Made by a program: the position numbers and the translations under genes. A DNA stretch of 64,000 nucleotides from Flavobacterium salmonis (lineage in GTDB: Bacteria > Bacteroidota > Bacteroidia > Flavobacteriales > Flavobacteriaceae). The notes beneath the pieces were generated by a model. That model ran no database searches, was not told the DNA's origin, and saw nothing but the letters and a program-made list of their open reading frames with translations. Of the stretch, positions 45,807 to 54,308 are shown piece after piece. The stretch's first letter is position 1. Each line of letters opens with the position of its first letter. The stretch spans positions 1-64,000 of the forward strand of contig NZ_CAIJDP010000060.1 of the NCBI RefSeq assembly GCF_903819435.1. The letters run 5' to 3'.

Positions 45807-48800
45807 TTAGAAATTAACATTTACACCCATAACAAAACTTGGAGACTGGAAACCGCCTAACATGTATTTAGCATCTCTGCTTTTTGCCCATGTGTAAACA
45901 TTTTCTGCATTCAGATTGAAACGTACATTTTGTAATTTTACTCTCTGAATAAGATCTTTTGGCAATTGATAACTCAATGAAATGTTGCTTAATCTTACAT
46001 TTGAAGCATCCAAGATGTTGATGTCCGCATAGGAATAAATGGAACGGGAATCTGAATTAAAATCTGCTTCATACTCGTATACGGCTCTTGGAATATCTGT
46101 AAATGCTTCGTCACCCGGCTGCATCCAACGGTTTGCAATATTATTATTAACCATTGTAATGTCTGTTACATATCCGCCAGCTGCACCATTGTAATTATTG
46201 GTTAACATTGGCAGGAATGTATTTCTTACTTTATGCCCCAATTCATAAATGAAAAGTGCAGAAAGTGAGAAGTTTTTATAACTAGCAGATGTATGGAAAG
46301 ATCCGCTGTGTGTAGGGACTGTTGAACCAAAATCCTTAATAGCATCAATTTGACCCGGATTATATTTTACTGCAGTTCCTGAAGCATCATAAACCTGAGG
46401 CACTCCTGTGTTGCTTAAGCCAGCCCATTTGTAACCATAAATAGAATTAAAACTGGTTCCAACTCTTGGGAAAGCCTGAGGATAATCTAATTGCAAGAAA
46501 TAAACAGGAGCTTCAACTTTTACGTTATCGACATTATTTTTGTTATACGCATACAAAACAGTTGCATCCCATGAAAATGAAGGTGTTTTTACGATAGCCC
46601 CGCTTAAACTAACTTCGATACCTTTATTGGTCATTTCTCCATTATTTGTATTGTAAGTAGAATAACCCCATCCTTCTGTTGGAATCCCCTGGCTGCTTGC
46701 TAATAAATCCTCTCCTTTTTTGTTGTATAAATCTACAGTTCCGCTTAATCTGTTTTTGAATAGTGCAAAGTCCAAACCGATATTCGTAGTGGTTGTTTTT
46801 TCCCAGGATAATTCAGGATTTGGTCTCGAACTAACAGTTCCCTGATTTCCTCCAACATTTGAATTAGAATTGTAATACGCTGTTAAATAGGGTGCTGAAT
46901 TTTTAGCAATATTTCCTCCAATACCATAAGAAGCACGAACTTTTAGCGCATCTACCCATGAAACTTTAAAAAATGATTCTTTATCAATATTCCATGCAAC
47001 ACCTGTTGACCAGGTTGGTTTGTTTTGATATTTATTGTCTGTTCCCCAAAGGTTCGAACGGTCCCAGCGTACACTTCCTGTTGCAGAATACTTTCCGTCA
47101 TACGTATAACCTCCTGTTCCATATACCGAAACATAACGGTTTATTAATTCTCTTTCTAAAGAAAAATCATTTTGTGTCATCGATCCGCCAAACACACTTC
47201 CGTACACTTTAAGCAAATCAGCCTGATTTACCGGAGCAAAGCCTAAAGTCTGATCATCATAGCCGTAACGGGTGTTATCTGTGTACTCTAGTTTTGTATG
47301 TCGAATTTCCATACCAGCAATAGCGGACACATCATGCTTTTCATTAAAAGTCTGATTGAAATTTAGCTGTTGACGGAAATTATAAGCGTTATTGTACTGA
47401 TTTGCTTCTTTTATAATGTCTCCATAAGGCAGATTATAAACCGGTTTGTTATTTACAACAGTGACCATACCATTTACTTTGCTTCTAACATAGTATGATT
47501 CTTTTTCAAATAACTGACTTGTACGATCTGCACCATATTCGTACTGGAACATTACGTTGTAATTGAATGCATGACTGATCTTGGCGTTAAATTTAGCAAA
47601 CGTTCTGTTTAAGAAATTTTTGCTTTTAATCAGGTTTCTTCCAAACTCATCCATTGGAGTAATGTCCATGTTGTAAAGGCCATAATTTTGTAAAGACTGA
47701 AGCGTAAAAGCATTATAACGGGATGCTGCAGTAGAAACAAAATTAGTTCCGTCGTTATTAACCAATTGGTTGTATGGCTGATATTTAAATCCAGGTCCTG
47801 AAGTAAAATTAGGTTGCGAAGCAAAATAACTCTGTGTATCTCCTTTACCATAGTTAATATAAGTTCCTAAATCCAAAGAAAGCCAGTTGTTAATCTGGGT
47901 TGTATTTTTCAAGTTAATCCCAACAGATTGATTTTCAGAATATTTATCTTCAAGCTCATTGTTTCTATAGGTCAAAGAGGCATTAAAAGTATTGTTTTCA
48001 GTAGCTTTACCTAAACTAACGTTGTGCTGCATAAAATACTGGTCACGTTTTGCATATCTGGCAATATCATCAAAATATTTATAACCTTGCCCGGCTAATG
48101 AATTTAAACGGTTATTTGCTTCTGTCTGAGAAATATTTCCGGCATAACCATTTAAAATAGTCTGCATTCCTAAACTTGTAAATACAGCATTATTTAATAA
48201 AGATTTTGCATAGGTACTTGCATTAGTCCCTTGTAAACTAGGGTTTCCTGCTGCCCAGCCTCTTTCTAAACCAATAATATCGGCAGAATCAGTTAGGTTT
48301 CCTGTATAGTTTCTGTAAGGTGTAACGGTTAAGTTACTTGAAAACGAAATATTTGTTTTCCCTGCTTTTGCCTTTTTAGTTGTAATTACCACAACTCCAT
48401 TGGCGGCACGTGCTCCGTAAATAGAAGAAGCTGCTGCATCTTTTAAAACAGTAATCGTTTCAATATCTTCTAAATTCAGATTAGGCACATTTTCATCAAG
48501 AGCAGAATATGGAGTTAATTTTGTATTCTCAACAGGAAATCCGTCAATAACATACAACGGAGTTGTTGTTCCGGTCATAGTAGTCGTTCCACGAATTTTA
48601 CCATCCTGATACCCTACAATGCGTCCCTCCAAAATGGAGTTTAAACTGCTTAACCGCTGTTCCTGAAAATCTTTTGCTTTTAAATTTGAATAAGCCCCTG
48701 TTGCTTTTTCTGCTGTAATATTTTGATATCCCGTAGTCAAAACTACTCCTTCTAATTCCAGAACATCTTCTTTTAAAACAACATTGATAATGCTTTTACC

Positions 48801-49388
48801 ATCTACTTTAATTTCTTTTCTGATGTATCCTAAGTAAGCAAAAGCTAAAGTAGTTTCGCTGCTTACTGCAATAATCTGATATTCTCCGTTAAAATCGGTT
48901 TGCACACCACGACCTGAACCATTATCCGAAATCGCCGCACCTACTAAAGGCATTCCTTTTGTATCGGTTACCCTTCCTTTTACTATAAAATCCTGTACCT
49001 CAGCTTTTTGTTTTTCAGCCGGTGCTTTTTTTGGTGTCAAAACAATATGTGAACCACTCACTTTAAAATCGGTACCCGAATCTTTAAAAATGGTATTTAG
49101 TATCGTTTCAATAGAAGCATTGGTTAAATTAATATCTATTTTTCTATCTAAATCAACTGATCTTACATTGTATACAAATCTGTAATCACTGGTATATTCA
49201 AGCTTTTCAATTGCTTTTCCAACAGTCATATTACTGGCGCTGAAAGAAAGTCTGGCCTTTTGAGAATAGGTCACACCCGCTTGCATAACGGATAGAGTGG
49301 TTAATAATAATAATGTAGTCAATTTCATCTTCAAATCAAATTTCAAAAAAGGCTTGTCGAACCTGATTTTGTTCAATAGTTTTTTCAT
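45807..49388 (-). CDS. SusC/RagA TonB-dependent transporter with N-terminal STN signalling domain
   Basis: The 1193-residue protein has a long N-terminus (MKKLLNKIRFDKPFLKFDLK, then a hydrophobic core, cleaved near residue 43) typical of FecA-like SusC proteins. The STN (secretin/TonB N-terminal) domain lies at about 45-115 ('NMTVGKAIEKLEYTSDYRFV', 'ASIETILNTIFKDSGTDF'). A carboxypeptidase-D-like domain (about 135-210) and plug ('IRGTTTMTGTTTPLYVIDGF', 'DIETITVLKDAAASSIYGAR') precede the barrel. The STN domain lets the transporter signal substrate presence to FecR, which is encoded just upstream, and so to the divergent ECF sigma factor. It is the sensor of this locus as well as its importer. 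Confidence 0.95.
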   Translation of the reverse strand: MKKLLNKIRFDKPFLKFDLKMKLTTLLLLTTLSVMQAGVTYSQKARLSFSASNMTVGKAIEKLEYTSDYRFVYNVRSVDLDRKIDINLTNASIETILNTIFKDSGTDFKVSGSHIVLTPKKAPAEKQKAEVQDFIVKGRVTDTKGMPLVGAAISDNGSGRGVQTDFNGEYQIIAVSSETTLAFAYLGYIRKEIKVDGKSIINVVLKEDVLELEGVVLTTGYQNITAEKATGAYSNLKAKDFQEQRLSSLNSILEGRIVGYQDGKIRGTTTMTGTTTPLYVIDGFPVENTKLTPYSALDENVPNLNLEDIETITVLKDAAASSIYGARAANGVVVITTKKAKAGKTNISFSSNLTVTPYRNYTGNLTDSADIIGLERGWAAGNPSLQGTNASTYAKSLLNNAVFTSLGMQTILNGYAGNISQTEANNRLNSLAGQGYKYFDDIARYAKRDQYFMQHNVSLGKATENNTFNASLTYRNNELEDKYSENQSVGINLKNTTQINNWLSLDLGTYINYGKGDTQSYFASQPNFTSGPGFKYQPYNQLVNNDGTNFVSTAASRYNAFTLQSLQNYGLYNMDITPMDEFGRNLIKSKNFLNRTFAKFNAKISHAFNYNVMFQYEYGADRTSQLFEKESYYVRSKVNGMVTVVNNKPVYNLPYGDIIKEANQYNNAYNFRQQLNFNQTFNEKHDVSAIAGMEIRHTKLEYTDNTRYGYDDQTLGFAPVNQADLLKVYGSVFGGSMTQNDFSLERELINRYVSVYGTGGYTYDGKYSATGSVRWDRSNLWGTDNKYQNKPTWSTGVAWNIDKESFFKVSWVDALKVRASYGIGGNIAKNSAPYLTAYYNSNSNVGGNQGTVSSRPNPELSWEKTTTTNIGLDFALFKNRLSGTVDLYNKKGEDLLASSQGIPTEGWGYSTYNTNNGEMTNKGIEVSLSGAIVKTPSFSWDATVLYAYNKNNVDNVKVEAPVYFLQLDYPQAFPRVGTSFNSIYGYKWAGLSNTGVPQVYDASGTAVKYNPGQIDAIKDFGSTVPTHSGSFHTSASYKNFSLSALFIYELGHKVRNTFLPMLTNNYNGAAGGYVTDITMVNNNIANRWMQPGDEAFTDIPRAVYEYEADFNSDSRSIYSYADINILDASNVRLSNISLSYQLPKDLIQRVKLQNVRFNLNAENVYTWAKSRDAKYMLGGFQSPSFVMGVNVNF

Positions 49389-49444
49389 ACTTTTAAAATG
49401 TTTTTTTAATGTTGGTTGGTTAATTAACTGACCGCATTCCTATA

Positions 49445-49476
49445 CCGGGAAATGTTGGCGCATTTTCCGGTTTTTT
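49445..49476 (+). terminator. Terminator-like hairpin in the fecR-susC gap, oriented opposite to both genes
   Basis: CCGGGAAATG (49445-49454) pairs with CATTTTCCGG (49461-49470), ten pairs including one G-T, and is followed by six T on the plus strand. Both flanking genes are on the minus strand, where no T run follows. It could end an antisense RNA or be a structured leader of susC. Confidence 0.5.
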
Positions 49477-49573
49477 ACAGCCGCTTCTCGAACTTTTGTT
49501 ACATAGGCTTATTCCTTTTTATGGTTCTTAATTTCAAATTTGTTCTTGGATTTATATTTTGATATTTTAAACT

Positions 49574-50725
49574 CTATTTAATCGTAATTTTATCTCTGTC
49601 AATAGTATAATCTATTGCATAACTGTCGCTAAAATATTTCAGCACAACTTCAATAGGCTCATTATCAAAACGGGCATTAAAAATTTCTTTTCCGAGCATT
49701 TTATTTCTGTTAATGAAAGTCACATTGTATCGTCGTTCCAGTTTTTTTATAATATCTTCAAACGAGGCATTTTTAAATACTAAACTTCCTTTTACCCAGT
49801 CTGTGTAATAATCCGGATTTACTTCTTCTGTTGTAATTACAGACTTCCCTTTTATACTCGATCCTTTGAAACCCGGTTTCAAATACACCTGATTTTCATT
49901 TGTTTTCTGACCTTTATAAAGCGAAACTTTTCCTTCAACCAGCACAATATCAGTACTTGTATTATCCATGTACGCATCTGCATTAAACCTGGTTCCCAAA
50001 ACCTCAACACTTACTTCATGTGTATTTACCGTAAACGGATGCGCCTTGTCTTTGGCAACTTCAAAATAAGCTTCCCCTGTCAGATTCACTTTTCGCCCCT
50101 CGCTCTTTAAAAACTGTATCGGATACGTCAATTGAGTTCCGGCGTTCAAATACACAATGGTTCCATCTGACAACTGTATTTCAAATTTTTTACCATAAGG
50201 AATCTTAATTGTATTGTAAACTAACTTTCCTTCAGTATAGGCTTTGTTATACACCAGCCTGTTTTTTTCCTGTCTGCCAATAATGTTACCGTTTTTATCC
50301 GTTAGATTTCGAGTATCAGCCGTATCAATTTCTTCTTCTGAATTATTATCTAATTGTAAAACAATTTCATCTTGTCTCGGAATCACAACATTTTGTTTCT
50401 CTTTCAGGATATTCGAATTTTTATAAAAATAAAATCCGCCCAGAGCGACAACCAAAATCGCTGCATATTTGTAATAAGAAGAAAATCTTCTTTTATAAAA
50501 AACATTATTTTCTTTCTGAATTCTTTCTGATAACTGCCTTCTTATTTCAGCAGAATCGAATGTATTCATAGCGGTGTCAATGGCATAATTCGTTTTTACA
50601 AATTCCCTAAACTCAATTTGGTTTGCTTCATCCTTTAACCACTCCGTCAGTTGTTCAATTTCATCCTGACTGGCCTGATTTGTGATAAATTTTACCATTA
50701 ATCGTTCTGACTTTTTTACTGTCAT
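49574..50725 (-). CDS. FecR-family anti-sigma factor
   Basis: The start at 50725 (MTVKKSERLMVKFIT) is preferred over an ATG at 50764, because the extra residues are hydrophobic and the FecR family begins like this. Domains are: a cytoplasmic helical region that binds sigma (1-75), one membrane helix ('YKYAAILVVALGGFYFY', about 80-95), a FecR periplasmic domain ('PYGKKFEIQLSDGTIVYLNA', 'GEAYFEVAKD', 'VEVLGTRFNADAY'), and a C-terminal DUF4974/STN-like domain ('SFEDIIKKLERRYNVTF'). It should receive the signal from the STN domain of the downstream SusC and hold or release the ECF sigma factor encoded divergently. Confidence 0.95.
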   Translation of the reverse strand: MTVKKSERLMVKFITNQASQDEIEQLTEWLKDEANQIEFREFVKTNYAIDTAMNTFDSAEIRRQLSERIQKENNVFYKRRFSSYYKYAAILVVALGGFYFYKNSNILKEKQNVVIPRQDEIVLQLDNNSEEEIDTADTRNLTDKNGNIIGRQEKNRLVYNKAYTEGKLVYNTIKIPYGKKFEIQLSDGTIVYLNAGTQLTYPIQFLKSEGRKVNLTGEAYFEVAKDKAHPFTVNTHEVSVEVLGTRFNADAYMDNTSTDIVLVEGKVSLYKGQKTNENQVYLKPGFKGSSIKGKSVITTEEVNPDYYTDWVKGSLVFKNASFEDIIKKLERRYNVTFINRNKMLGKEIFNARFDNEPIEVVLKYFSDSYAIDYTIDRDKITIK

Positions 50726-50848
50726 TTTATCTTTTTTTAATATTATTACGAAGCCAAAAAACAAAACCCTAACAATTTGATAAAGTTTTTTTGATTTTAC
50801 TGATTTTTTTATTTTTCACAAGTCTTTTCTTTCAATAAACTCTATTAA

Positions 50849-50884
50849 TTTGATAGAATTAAAAAACAAAATGATTTATCTTTG
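50849..50884 (+). promoter_or_regulatory. Candidate promoter of the ECF sigma factor gene
   Basis: TTTG at 50849-50852 and TATCTTTG at 50877-50884 fit the Bacteroidota -33/-7 pattern (TTTG, TAnnTTTG), though the 24-base spacer is longer than the usual ~19. A second exact -7 match, TATATTTG at 50991-50998, is too close to the ATG unless the message is leaderless. Confidence 0.35.
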
Positions 50885-51003
50885 CATTTTTAGGCATTTT
50901 TATTTGTAATAAAATTCAAATAGAAAATCTGAATACAGGGCTTATTTTGGGAAATATCCGTTCTGATTAAGTCCTAAAATTTTAAATTTATATATTTGTT
51001 ACT

Positions 51004-51606
51004 ATGAAAACCGATGATTACAACGATAATAATATTCTGATTGAATCTCTTCGAAACGGAGATGAAAAGGCATACACTTATCTCATCGACTCCTACCATC
51101 ATAAACTTTGTGTTTATGCCAATAGCCTTGTAAAAAATATTTACAGCGCCGAAGACATCGTTCAGAATGTCTTTATAAAAGTTTGGGAGCAAAGAGCGCG
51201 GTTAAAATCAGATCATGCCATCAAAAGCTTTCTTTACAAATTAGCTTATAATGAGTTTATCGATTTATACAGAAAAAACCAATCCTTGTTTTCTCTCGAA
51301 AAAACGTATCATGATGCCTTAAACTCAGTTGTTCTTGAGGATGATTCTGAATCTTTTCAACGCATCTTAAAGGTAGTAAATAAAGAGATAGAAAGTTTAC
51401 CTCCTAAATGCAGGGAAGTTTTTATTTTAAGTAAAAAAGAAGGTTTAACCAATATCGAAATTGCCGAACATCTTGATGTATCCATCAAAACTGTTGAGGC
51501 GCAGATTACCAAAGCATTTTCGATTTTGCGTTCTTCGCTTGAAGAAAAGATAAAAAGTGTTTTGTTTATGTTCTTCGGAAAAAAGAAAAAGCTGGGATTA
51601 AGCTAA
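51004..51606 (+). CDS. ECF RNA polymerase sigma factor (FecI-like)
   Basis: A 200-residue sigma-70 family protein with region 2 ('NGDEKAYTYLIDSYHHKLCV', 'SAEDIVQNVFIKVWEQRARL', 'AIKSFLYKLAYNEFIDLYRK') and region 4 ('ESLPPKCREVFILSKKEGLT', 'NIEIAEHLDVSIKTVEAQIT'). It has no region 1 or 3. It is transcribed divergently from fecR and the STN-type SusC operon. The arrangement sigma - FecR - SusC is the standard one for trans-envelope signalling in Bacteroidota, so this factor most likely drives the minus-strand locus when SusC binds its substrate. Confidence 0.95.
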   Translation: MKTDDYNDNNILIESLRNGDEKAYTYLIDSYHHKLCVYANSLVKNIYSAEDIVQNVFIKVWEQRARLKSDHAIKSFLYKLAYNEFIDLYRKNQSLFSLEKTYHDALNSVVLEDDSESFQRILKVVNKEIESLPPKCREVFILSKKEGLTNIEIAEHLDVSIKTVEAQITKAFSILRSSLEEKIKSVLFMFFGKKKKLGLS

Positions 51607-51769
51607 ATTGAATCTCTTTTATTCTAAAGTAATTACAGTTATTCCATTTCTTTTATTTACAAAGAACTCTTTACATGATTTTCCTAAAGCTATTTTCCTA
51701 AAATAAATCTCATCCTGTTTTATAATTTCCTTCTTATCTTTAATCTCAGGAAATATTAAAAAAGAAAGT

Positions 51770-53050
51770 ATGAGTACTCCAAATACCATTAGAAAAGTTG
51801 CTATTGTTGGTTATAACCGAATTCCATTTGCAAGAGCTAATACGGCCTACGCCGAAGTTGGAAACCAGGAAATGATGACCGCAGCCTTAAACGGACTTAT
51901 TGATAAATACGATTTAAAAGGTCAGCTATTAGGCGAAGTAGCTGGCGGTGCGGTTATCAAACATACGTATGACAACAATCTGATTCGGGAATGTGTCATG
52001 AAAACAACTCTCGATCCCGCTACTCCAGCCTGTGACTTACAGCAAGCCTGTGATACCGGAATAGAAAGTGCCATTTATATTGCCAATAAAATTGCTCTTG
52101 GGCAAATTGAATCCGGAATTGCCGGAGGTGTTGATTCAATCAGCGATATGCCGATTGCGGTGAGCGAAAAACTACGTAAAATTTTACTGAATGCCAGAAA
52201 AGCGAAATCATTAGGCGAAAAAATCAAATTATTTTTAAAACTCCGACCAAAAGATTTAACACCACTCGTTCCCCGAAATGAAGAGTCACAAACCGGACTT
52301 TCAATGGGCGGACATACAGAAATAACCGCAAAACATTATAAAATATCCAGAGAAGACCAGGATAATCTGGCTCTTAAAAGTCATTTGAATATGGCAAAAG
52401 CCTATGATGAAGGTTTTTTTGATGATATGATTACTCCGTTTAACGGACTTGAAAAAGACAATAATCTGAGAAAAGACAGTACTATTGAAAAATTAGCCAA
52501 ATTAAATCCTGCCTTTGATAAAGTAAACGGAACATTAACAGCCGGAAACTCAACACCGCTTACAGATGGAGCCTCGTGTATTCTTTTAGCCAGTGAGGAA
52601 TGGGCAAAAGAACGCGGACTTCCAGTTCTGGCTTATATTACTTTTGCAGAAGTTGCTGCGATTGAATATGTTAAAAATCAGCAAAACCTTTTATTAGCTC
52701 CATTATTTGCTGCCAGCAAAATGTTAGAAAAAGCCGGATTGACTTTACAGGATTTTGACTATTATGAAATTCACGAAGCTTTTGCAGCACAGGTTTTGGC
52801 AACTCTCAAAATTTGGGAAAGTCCGGAACTGAGTGCAGCAATCGGTTTAAAAAAAGCATTGGGAACAATAGACCGGGAAAAGTTAAATGTAAAAGGAAGC
52901 AGTCTGGCAGCAGCGCATCCTTTTGCCGCAACCGGAGGCAGAATCATTGGTGTGATAGCAAAATTATTGAACGAAAAAGGATCCGGAAGAGGATTTATTT
53001 CAATTTGTGCCGCCGGCGGACAAGGAATTACCATGATTATTGAGAAATAA
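51770..53050 (+). CDS. Acetyl-CoA C-acyltransferase (thiolase, FadI-like)
   Basis: A 426-residue thiolase, joining or cleaving acyl-CoA at the beta-keto position. Catalytic residues are visible: Cys94 in 'LQQACDTGIES', the His of 'YEIHEAFAAQ', and the Cys of 'ISICAAGGQG'. The use of HEAFA in place of the commoner NEAFA matches the FadI/trifunctional-beta type. N-terminal 'RKVAIVGYNRIPFARAN' and 'LTAGNSTPLTDGASCILLAS' are also typical. No other beta-oxidation gene is nearby. The gene has its own terminator and seems to be a single-gene unit. Cytoplasmic. Confidence 0.92.
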   Translation: MSTPNTIRKVAIVGYNRIPFARANTAYAEVGNQEMMTAALNGLIDKYDLKGQLLGEVAGGAVIKHTYDNNLIRECVMKTTLDPATPACDLQQACDTGIESAIYIANKIALGQIESGIAGGVDSISDMPIAVSEKLRKILLNARKAKSLGEKIKLFLKLRPKDLTPLVPRNEESQTGLSMGGHTEITAKHYKISREDQDNLALKSHLNMAKAYDEGFFDDMITPFNGLEKDNNLRKDSTIEKLAKLNPAFDKVNGTLTAGNSTPLTDGASCILLASEEWAKERGLPVLAYITFAEVAAIEYVKNQQNLLLAPLFAASKMLEKAGLTLQDFDYYEIHEAFAAQVLATLKIWESPELSAAIGLKKALGTIDREKLNVKGSSLAAAHPFAATGGRIIGVIAKLLNEKGSGRGFISICAAGGQGITMIIEK

Positions 53051-53060
53051 CTTAAAAGCA

Positions 53061-53086
53061 AAATCCCGTCAGAACCGGGATTTTTT
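53061..53086 (+). terminator. Terminator of the thiolase gene
   Basis: AAATCCCG (53061-53068) pairs with CGGGATTT, using the first T of the run, followed by a T tract. It begins 11 bases after the stop codon and lies 10 bases from the convergent azoreductase end. Confidence 0.85.
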
Positions 53087-53095
53087 ATGCAAATC

Positions 53096-53708
53096 TTAAA
53101 AAGAAAATTCTTCAACAGCTGCCAAAGCCTTTGGTAAAGCACTTTCAGCAAAATCAGGAATTGATGTTCCCTCTACACGAAAAGTAGTCACATCTGTCAT
53201 ACCTAAAAAACCTAATATTGCACGTAAATAAGGATCTGCAAAATCATTACTTTTGTATGGCCCTTCAGAAAATACAGCCCCGGACGCAATAGATAAATAT
53301 ACTTTTTTATTCACTACCAATCCTTTTGGCGTGCCATCAGCATAACTAAAAGTCACTCCCGCTCTGGAAACCTGATCGACCCATCCTTTTAAAACCGCCG
53401 GAATTCCGAAGTTGTAAAATGATACTCCAATCACAATAATATCAGCGTCAAATAATTCTTTTACTGCATTATTTGAACTTATAATGGCTTCTTTTTGTTC
53501 ATCAGTATGCATTTCTTCAGGCGTAAAAAATGCTCCAATCTGTGAGGCATCCAGATAAGGCAAAGGTGTTTTCGAAAGATCAAAGGTCTGAACCTCAATC
53601 TCCGGATATACATTTCCCAGTTTTTCAATCACTGCATTCGATAATTTATTACTAAAGGAATTATCTCCTTTGATACTTTGTAATTATATTCAGAATTCTT
53701 TTACTCAT
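53096..53708 (-). pseudogene. azoR: FMN-dependent NADH-azoreductase with a single-base frameshift near the N-terminus
   Basis: The main frame (53632 down to 53096) shows AzoR hallmarks: 'PLPYLDASQIGAFFTPEEMH', 'ADIIVIGVSFYNFGIPAVLK', 'GWVDQVSRAGVTFSY' and 'LRAILGFLGMTDV'. It begins mid-domain, at a GTG, without the FMN-binding N-terminus. That part exists upstream in another frame: ATG at 53708 gives MSKRILNIIT, and removing one base of the AAA triplet at 53677-53679 joins it to SIKGDNSFSNKLSNAV and the rest. The full-length enzyme would be about 203 residues, normal for the family. So either this strain has a frameshift mutation or the sequence has a one-base error. An intact AzoR reduces quinones and azo bonds with NADH. 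Confidence 0.8.
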
Positions 53709-53719
53709 AATTTATTTGT

Positions 53720-53784
53720 TTTGTTTTACAATACAAACTTATTTACATTTACTATCTCTTTTATAGTACTATCCTCAGAGATAG
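53720..53784 (+). promoter_or_regulatory. Divergent azoR/hxlR promoter with palindromic operator candidate
   Basis: TTTG (53720-53723) and TACATTTA (53744-53751) with a 20-base spacer fit a promoter for hxlR. On the minus strand TAAGTTTG (53741-53734) fits an azoR -7 box. CTATCTCT (53752-53759) and AGAGATAG (53777-53784) are a perfect inverted repeat around ATAGTACTAT. This layout suits binding by an HxlR dimer. Confidence 0.5.
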
Positions 53785-53815
53785 CGCTTTCATTGAGCAT
53801 AGTAACGTTATAAAC

Positions 53816-54196
53816 ATGAAAATGAAAAGCGAAAACACCACTATTACAAAAGAAACTGAGTGCTCAAAAAACAACTGTATTGGTGCTTTATTGCCCGTAA
53901 GAGATGCTTTGGAGGTTTTAAGCGGCAGATGGAAACTGCCCATTTTAATTGCTTTATCTGATCGCCCAAAACGGTTCAAGGAAATCTCAAAAGACCTCGA
54001 TGGCATCACAGACAAAATGTTATCTAAAGAGCTCAAAAATCTGGAAATAAACAAACTGGTAATCAGAACTGTTTATGATACGTTTCCGCCAACCGTTGAA
54101 TACAGAAGAACAGAACACAGCAAGTCTTTAGTAAATGTAATTCTGGCATTAAAAGACTGGGGAGATTTACATCGAAAAGAAATCATTGGTAAATAA
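53816..54196 (+). CDS. HxlR-family winged-helix transcription regulator
   Basis: A 126-residue protein with the HxlR core: 'VRDALEVLSGRWKLPILIAL', 'RPKRFKEISKDLDGITDKML', 'SKELKNLEINKLVIRTVYDT' and 'FPPTVEYRRTEHSKSLVNVI'. Two cysteines precede it (Cys16, Cys21). In some HxlR proteins such as Bacillus YodB, a Cys in this place senses quinones and diamide and controls an azoreductase. The gene is divergent from the azoreductase, with a palindrome between them. The inference is that it represses azoR and itself and responds to electrophiles. Two ATG codons lie at the start (53816, 53822). Confidence 0.9.
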   Translation: MKMKSENTTITKETECSKNNCIGALLPVRDALEVLSGRWKLPILIALSDRPKRFKEISKDLDGITDKMLSKELKNLEINKLVIRTVYDTFPPTVEYRRTEHSKSLVNVILALKDWGDLHRKEIIGK

Positions 54197-54235
54197 TTTT
54201 TCTGATTAAGCGTTTAAAAAGATAAATAGATTTTG

Positions 54236-54279
54236 TTTTCTTTTGCAAATAACATTTCTATATTTGCAACTTGGTTGCA
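54236..54279 (+). promoter_or_regulatory. Promoter with overlapping TGCAAC/GTTGCA operator candidate
   Basis: TATATTTG at 54259-54266 is an exact match to the Bacteroidota -7 box, with a weak TTTT at 54236 at the right distance. TGCAAC-ttg-GTTGCA (54265-54279) is a perfect 6-bp inverted repeat overlapping the -7 box, so a bound repressor would block transcription. The next gene encodes a His/Cys-rich protein, so a metal-sensing repressor is a fair guess. Confidence 0.5.
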
Positions 54280-54308
54280 TTACAACAACTGAGATTTCCA
54301 AAATAAGA

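Noticed and set aside
47040-47065. GGTTCGAA, like a tRNA T-loop
   Set aside because: It lies within the STN-type SusC gene and no acceptor or anticodon stem can be drawn around it.
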